Assembly: GCA_021299695.1 (NCBI GenBank)
Contig: JAJTEK010000055.1
Location: forward strand, 1 to 36,780
Length of the DNA: 36,780 nucleotides
Source of the DNA: Pirellula sp.
GTDB lineage: Bacteria; Planctomycetota; Planctomycetia; Pirellulales; Pirellulaceae
Direction: 5' to 3'
Of the stretch, positions 33,566-36,780 are shown piece after piece. The position numbers and the translations under genes were made by a program. The notes below the pieces were generated by a model that ran no database searches, was not told the DNA's origin, and saw only the letters and a program-made list of their open reading frames with translations. The number at the start of each line of letters is the position of its first letter. The first letter of the stretch is position 1.

Positions 33566-36500
33566 ATGGCAACCGCAGAAATCGGCAACGAACTGAAGAC
33601 TCGAACTCGAACCCCTCAGGAATTTCGTGGCAATCGCAATGGACTCAAGATCGAGACTCGGTTTTGTCCTTCTGGCGTGAGTGACCCTTTCGATACCGTC
33701 GAGTGGGAGACCCGCAGTGCGGCGATCAAGGATGAGAATGGCAAGGTGCTATTCGAGCAGACGAATTGCCAGATCCCATCGACATGGAGCCAATTGGCGA
33801 CCAATGTCGTGGTCAGCAAGTACTTCTATGGGGATCCGAAGAACACCAAGGAGCGTGAGTATTCGGTCAAGCAATTGATCCATCGGGTCACAAGAACGAT
33901 TGCCGATTGGGGTCTTCAGGACGGGTACTTCGACCAGCCTGCAGATGCGGAGCGATTCTACAAGGATCTGACTTGGCTGTGTCTCCATCAGTACGGTTCT
34001 TTCAATTCTCCGGTATGGTTCAACGTTGGACTCTTCCAGCAATACCAAGTCGTTGGTACCAAGTGCAATTGGCACTACAACGTCGAGGAGGGCAAGCTTG
34101 AGCAACCCGAGAACCCTTACGAGTACCCGCAAGCGTCGGCATGTTTCATCCAGAGCGTGGATGACAACATGGAAGACATCATGCGTTTGGCGTCGAGCGA
34201 AGCGATGCTCTTTAAGTTTGGTTCGGGGACCGGCACGGACCTCTCGACGATCCGTTCGAGTCGCGAGCAGCTCTCGGGTGGTGGCAAGCCCAGTGGTCCT
34301 TTGTCGTTCATGCGCGTCTACGACCAGATCGCAGCGGTGGTCAAATCCGGTGGTAAGACCCGGCGAGCGGCCAAGATGCAGTCGATCAAAGTATGGCATC
34401 CGGACGTGATGGACTTTATCGAGTGCAAGTGGAAAGAGGAGCAAAAAGCGCACGCTCTGATCCGCGAAGGTTACGAATCGAACTTCAACGGCGAGGCCTA
34501 CTCGTCGGTGATGTTCCAAAATGCCAACTTGTCGGTTCGCCTGACCGACGAGTTCATGCAAGCGGTTCGTGACGATCAAGTTTGGAGCACGCGATGGATT
34601 TCGGACAAGCCGAAAGAGGCGCCGCCTAAGTACCGCGCTCGAGAGGTGCTCAACCGAATGGCCGAGTGCGCTTGGAATTGCGGAGATCCGGGTGTTCAGT
34701 ACGACACGACGATCAACCAATGGCATACTTGCCCCAACAGTGGACGGATCAACGCGAGCAACCCTTGTTCGGAATACATGTTCCTGGACAATACGGCTTG
34801 CAATCTATCCTCGATCAACCTGATGAAATTCCGTCGCGCCGACGGGTCCTTTGACAACCAAGGCTTCATGGCCGCGTGCCGATTGTTCTTCATCGCTCAG
34901 GAGATCTTGGTCGATCATGCAGCCTATCCGACCGACAGGATCGCTTACAACAGCCACCTGTTCCGTCCGCTAGGGCTCGGCTACTCCAACCTTGGGTCGT
35001 TGATCATGACCAATGGGGCTTCTTACGATTCCCCGATGGCCCATGGCTTGTGCGGTTCGATCACCGCATTGCTCCATGGAGCGGCCAATTTGGCCAGCGC
35101 CGAGATGGCAGGTGTCGTCGGAGCCTTTGCCGAGTATCCTGAGAATGCCGAACCGATGATGCGCGTCATGCAAATGCATCGCAACGCCGTCGAACAGATT
35201 CCCGATGCAGGTCCAAGGTATCTCAAGGACGCGGCTCGCGAGGTTTGGGACAAGGTCTTGGAGGCCGGGCGCATCCACGGGTTCCGCAATGCACAAGCCA
35301 CGGTGCTTGCACCGACCGGAACGATCAGCTTCATGATGGACTGCGATACGACCGGTATCGAGCCGGACATCGCGTTGGTCAAGTACAAGCAGCTCGCAGG
35401 CGGTGGCATGCTCAAGATCGTCAACGGCTCGGTTCATTTGGGTCTGCAGAACCTCGGGTACACACCTGAGCAGATCAAAGACATCGAGAAGTACATCAAC
35501 GATCGCGATACGATCGAGGGAGCACCGCATCTCAAGCAAGAGCATTTGCCGGTCTTCGACTGTGCATTCACCCCGGCCAACGGTACACGCAGCATCCGAT
35601 GGCAAGCCCACGTCGAGATGATGGCCGCCGCTCAACCGTTCCTGTCCGGTGCGATCAGCAAAACAGTGAACATGCCTTCGGATACGACCGTCAAGGACAT
35701 TGCCGACGCGTACTATTGGGGCTGGGAACTTGGCCTCAAAGCCGTTGCGATCTACCGCGATGGGTCCAAGCAAAGCCAGCCCCTCTCGACGAAATCCGAG
35801 TCGAAAAAGGCCGAAGATGCCGAAGCGGCCAAGGTTGTCGAGAAGGTGGTTTACAAAGTGCGTCGGGAACGATTGCCCGATACCCGCAACTCGGTGACCC
35901 ATAAGTTCAGTATCGCCGGGCATGAAGGCTACATCAACGTAGGACTCTACCCAGACGGTCGGCCAGGCGAAGTCTTTATCACCATGGCCAAAGAAGGTAG
36001 CACCATCGGCGGTCTGATGGATAGTTTCGGTACGGCAATCTCCTTGTCCCTGCAATACGGCGTCCCCTTGGAAGTCCTGGTCAATAAGTTCAGCCATACC
36101 CGGTTCGAACCCAATGGCCATACGACCAATCCGGACATCCGAATCGCCAAGAGCGTTGTCGACTACATCTTCCGCTGGATGGGTCTGACGTTCCTGGCTG
36201 GCTATCGCGAGGAGCAAAAGGCCAAAGCCGATCTGATCTCAGGCAATGAGAGCCAACAAGCTGGCAAGCAAGCTGCTGCGACTCCGATCGTTTCGATCAA
36301 GTCCTCGAGTGCATCGTCAGCAGCATCGTCGGCAGCATCGTCGGCCGAATCCTCGAGCGAATCGATCCGAACCGAAGCACGATTCGTCAACCATGATGAC
36401 AAGAGTTCGACCTGGGCGGTCTCCTCGACAGCGATCCGTGAGGACAGCCGAGCCGAACAGTTTTCGCGATTCCAAAGCGACGCTCCGGGATGCGATAACT

Positions 36501-36574
36501 GCGGATCCGTTACGGTCCGCAACGGCAACTGTTATCTGTGCCACAACTGCGGCAACAGCCTTGGCTGTAGCTGA
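33566..36574 (+). CDS. nrdJ: Adenosylcobalamin-dependent ribonucleotide reductase
   Basis: 1002-residue class II ribonucleotide reductase, making deoxynucleotides with a B12-generated radical. Start at 33566 (MATAEIGNELKTRTRT); the frame opens slightly upstream. Cys193 (QASACFIQSV) and Cys412 (NTACNLSSINL) form the likely redox pair and Cys401 (NPCSEYMF) is the thiyl radical residue with Glu403, a spacing of 11 between radical and second redox Cys as in class II enzymes. ATVLAPTGTISFMMDCDTTG (phosphate-binding region) and GIEPDIALVKYKQLAGGGML are family hallmarks. A Ser/Ala-rich linker (about 912-935) with GCATCGTCG repeats leads to a C-terminal zinc-ribbon-like CDNCG...CYLCHNCGNSLGC. No NrdA/NrdB is in the window. 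With thyA it belongs to DNA precursor synthesis. Confidence 0.96.
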   Translation: MATAEIGNELKTRTRTPQEFRGNRNGLKIETRFCPSGVSDPFDTVEWETRSAAIKDENGKVLFEQTNCQIPSTWSQLATNVVVSKYFYGDPKNTKEREYSVKQLIHRVTRTIADWGLQDGYFDQPADAERFYKDLTWLCLHQYGSFNSPVWFNVGLFQQYQVVGTKCNWHYNVEEGKLEQPENPYEYPQASACFIQSVDDNMEDIMRLASSEAMLFKFGSGTGTDLSTIRSSREQLSGGGKPSGPLSFMRVYDQIAAVVKSGGKTRRAAKMQSIKVWHPDVMDFIECKWKEEQKAHALIREGYESNFNGEAYSSVMFQNANLSVRLTDEFMQAVRDDQVWSTRWISDKPKEAPPKYRAREVLNRMAECAWNCGDPGVQYDTTINQWHTCPNSGRINASNPCSEYMFLDNTACNLSSINLMKFRRADGSFDNQGFMAACRLFFIAQEILVDHAAYPTDRIAYNSHLFRPLGLGYSNLGSLIMTNGASYDSPMAHGLCGSITALLHGAANLASAEMAGVVGAFAEYPENAEPMMRVMQMHRNAVEQIPDAGPRYLKDAAREVWDKVLEAGRIHGFRNAQATVLAPTGTISFMMDCDTTGIEPDIALVKYKQLAGGGMLKIVNGSVHLGLQNLGYTPEQIKDIEKYINDRDTIEGAPHLKQEHLPVFDCAFTPANGTRSIRWQAHVEMMAAAQPFLSGAISKTVNMPSDTTVKDIADAYYWGWELGLKAVAIYRDGSKQSQPLSTKSESKKAEDAEAAKVVEKVVYKVRRERLPDTRNSVTHKFSIAGHEGYINVGLYPDGRPGEVFITMAKEGSTIGGLMDSFGTAISLSLQYGVPLEVLVNKFSHTRFEPNGHTTNPDIRIAKSVVDYIFRWMGLTFLAGYREEQKAKADLISGNESQQAGKQAAATPIVSIKSSSASSAASSAASSAESSSESIRTEARFVNHDDKSSTWAVSSTAIREDSRAEQFSRFQSDAPGCDNCGSVTVRNGNCYLCHNCGNSLGCS

Positions 36575-36600
36575 TCGAATTTGCTTATCGATCGATTCAA

Positions 36601-36660
36601 GGGCTCCGTCGGCTTATGCCGTCAGAGCCCGGGGGCACGTGAGTATCTTCTTTAACTCAC
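36601..36660 (+). terminator. Tandem hairpins after nrdJ
   Basis: GGGCTC..CGGC-TTAT-GCCG..GAGCCC (36601-36630) and GTGAGT-N10-ACTCAC (36639-36660) follow the stop within 90 bases. Neither has a T-run, but their position right behind a long gene suggests a termination or RNA-stability role. Confidence 0.55.
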
Positions 36661-36700
36661 AGCTCCTGCCGAGTCCTAGCCATCCGCTGCCAAGCGGTCA

Positions 36701-36780
36701 GATCAGTCGGATCAGTCGGATCAGTCGGATCAGTCGGATCAGTCGGATCAGTCGGATCAGTCGGATCAGTCGGATCAGTC
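36701..36780. repeat. 9-bp tandem array GATCAGTCG, runs off the window
   Basis: Nearly nine perfect head-to-tail units of GATCAGTCG up to the last base. There are no spacers, so it is a short tandem repeat and not CRISPR. Its full length is unknown. Confidence 0.92.

Noticed and set aside
34970-36217. 415-codon frame antisense to nrdJ
   Set aside because: Shadow of a GC-rich, strongly conserved gene.
36701-36780. CRISPR array at the right edge
   Set aside because: Perfect 9-base head-to-tail repeats without spacers.

Overview
The window looks like chromosomal DNA of a planctomycete, probably Pirellulales-like. The main evidence is the paired PSC/DUF1549/DUF1553 cytochrome-c protein and DUF1501 protein at the left end, a DUF1570 protein, an EF-hand secreted protein, a formylglycine-generating-enzyme-like protein, a B12-dependent ribonucleotide reductase and a four-helix-bundle 'suffix' protein. 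TACGAG/CACGAG hexamer repeats and palindromic repeats between genes fit the same picture. Shine-Dalgarno sites are sparse and many genes are separated by long, repeat-rich spacers. The taxon is inferred from family content, not from a marker gene.

Layout. 1-5028 (+): REP-like palindromes, then the secreted cytochrome-c/DUF1549/DUF1553 protein overlapping its DUF1501 partner. 5079-7126 (-): two lipoproteins coupled by an ATGA overlap, an LpoB-like protein and a COG3014-like protein. 7284-9278 (-): thymidylate synthase, a SAM methyltransferase and aspartate decarboxylase PanD. 9331-11172 (-): an S41 C-terminal processing protease behind a clear sigma70-like promoter. 11566-13525 (-): a DUF350 / small lipoprotein / glutathionylspermidine-synthase-like operon, matching the yjfL-yjfM-yjfC arrangement. 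14025-14794 (+): a 9-bp tandem array running into a four-helix-bundle gene. 14842-18220 (-): a small membrane protein, an EF-hand protein and an FGE-like protein, separated by interspersed repeats.

18221-23850 is an accessory, partly decayed region. It holds a long repeat unit and a 464-residue membrane protein with two predicted nucleoside-deoxyribosyltransferase/TIR-like domains. It also holds an FGE remnant, a vapBC toxin-antitoxin remnant, a possible type I restriction subunit tail and a frameshifted hsdR. This block ends at a tRNA-Glu(TTC) with its own terminator. The 464-residue protein is the best candidate for an undescribed (defence-type) system, but its function is inference only.

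24142-29994 (+): an ArsR/YgaV-like repressor with a visible promoter-operator, a YgaP-like membrane rhodanese, then an RND efflux pair (HlyD-type adaptor and inner-membrane permease). 29991-32732: a sensor histidine kinase (-), a small conserved protein (+) and a DUF1570 putative metalloprotease (-). 33566-36574 (+): adenosylcobalamin-dependent ribonucleotide reductase NrdJ behind a long structured leader, followed by hairpins and a 9-bp tandem array that runs off the window.
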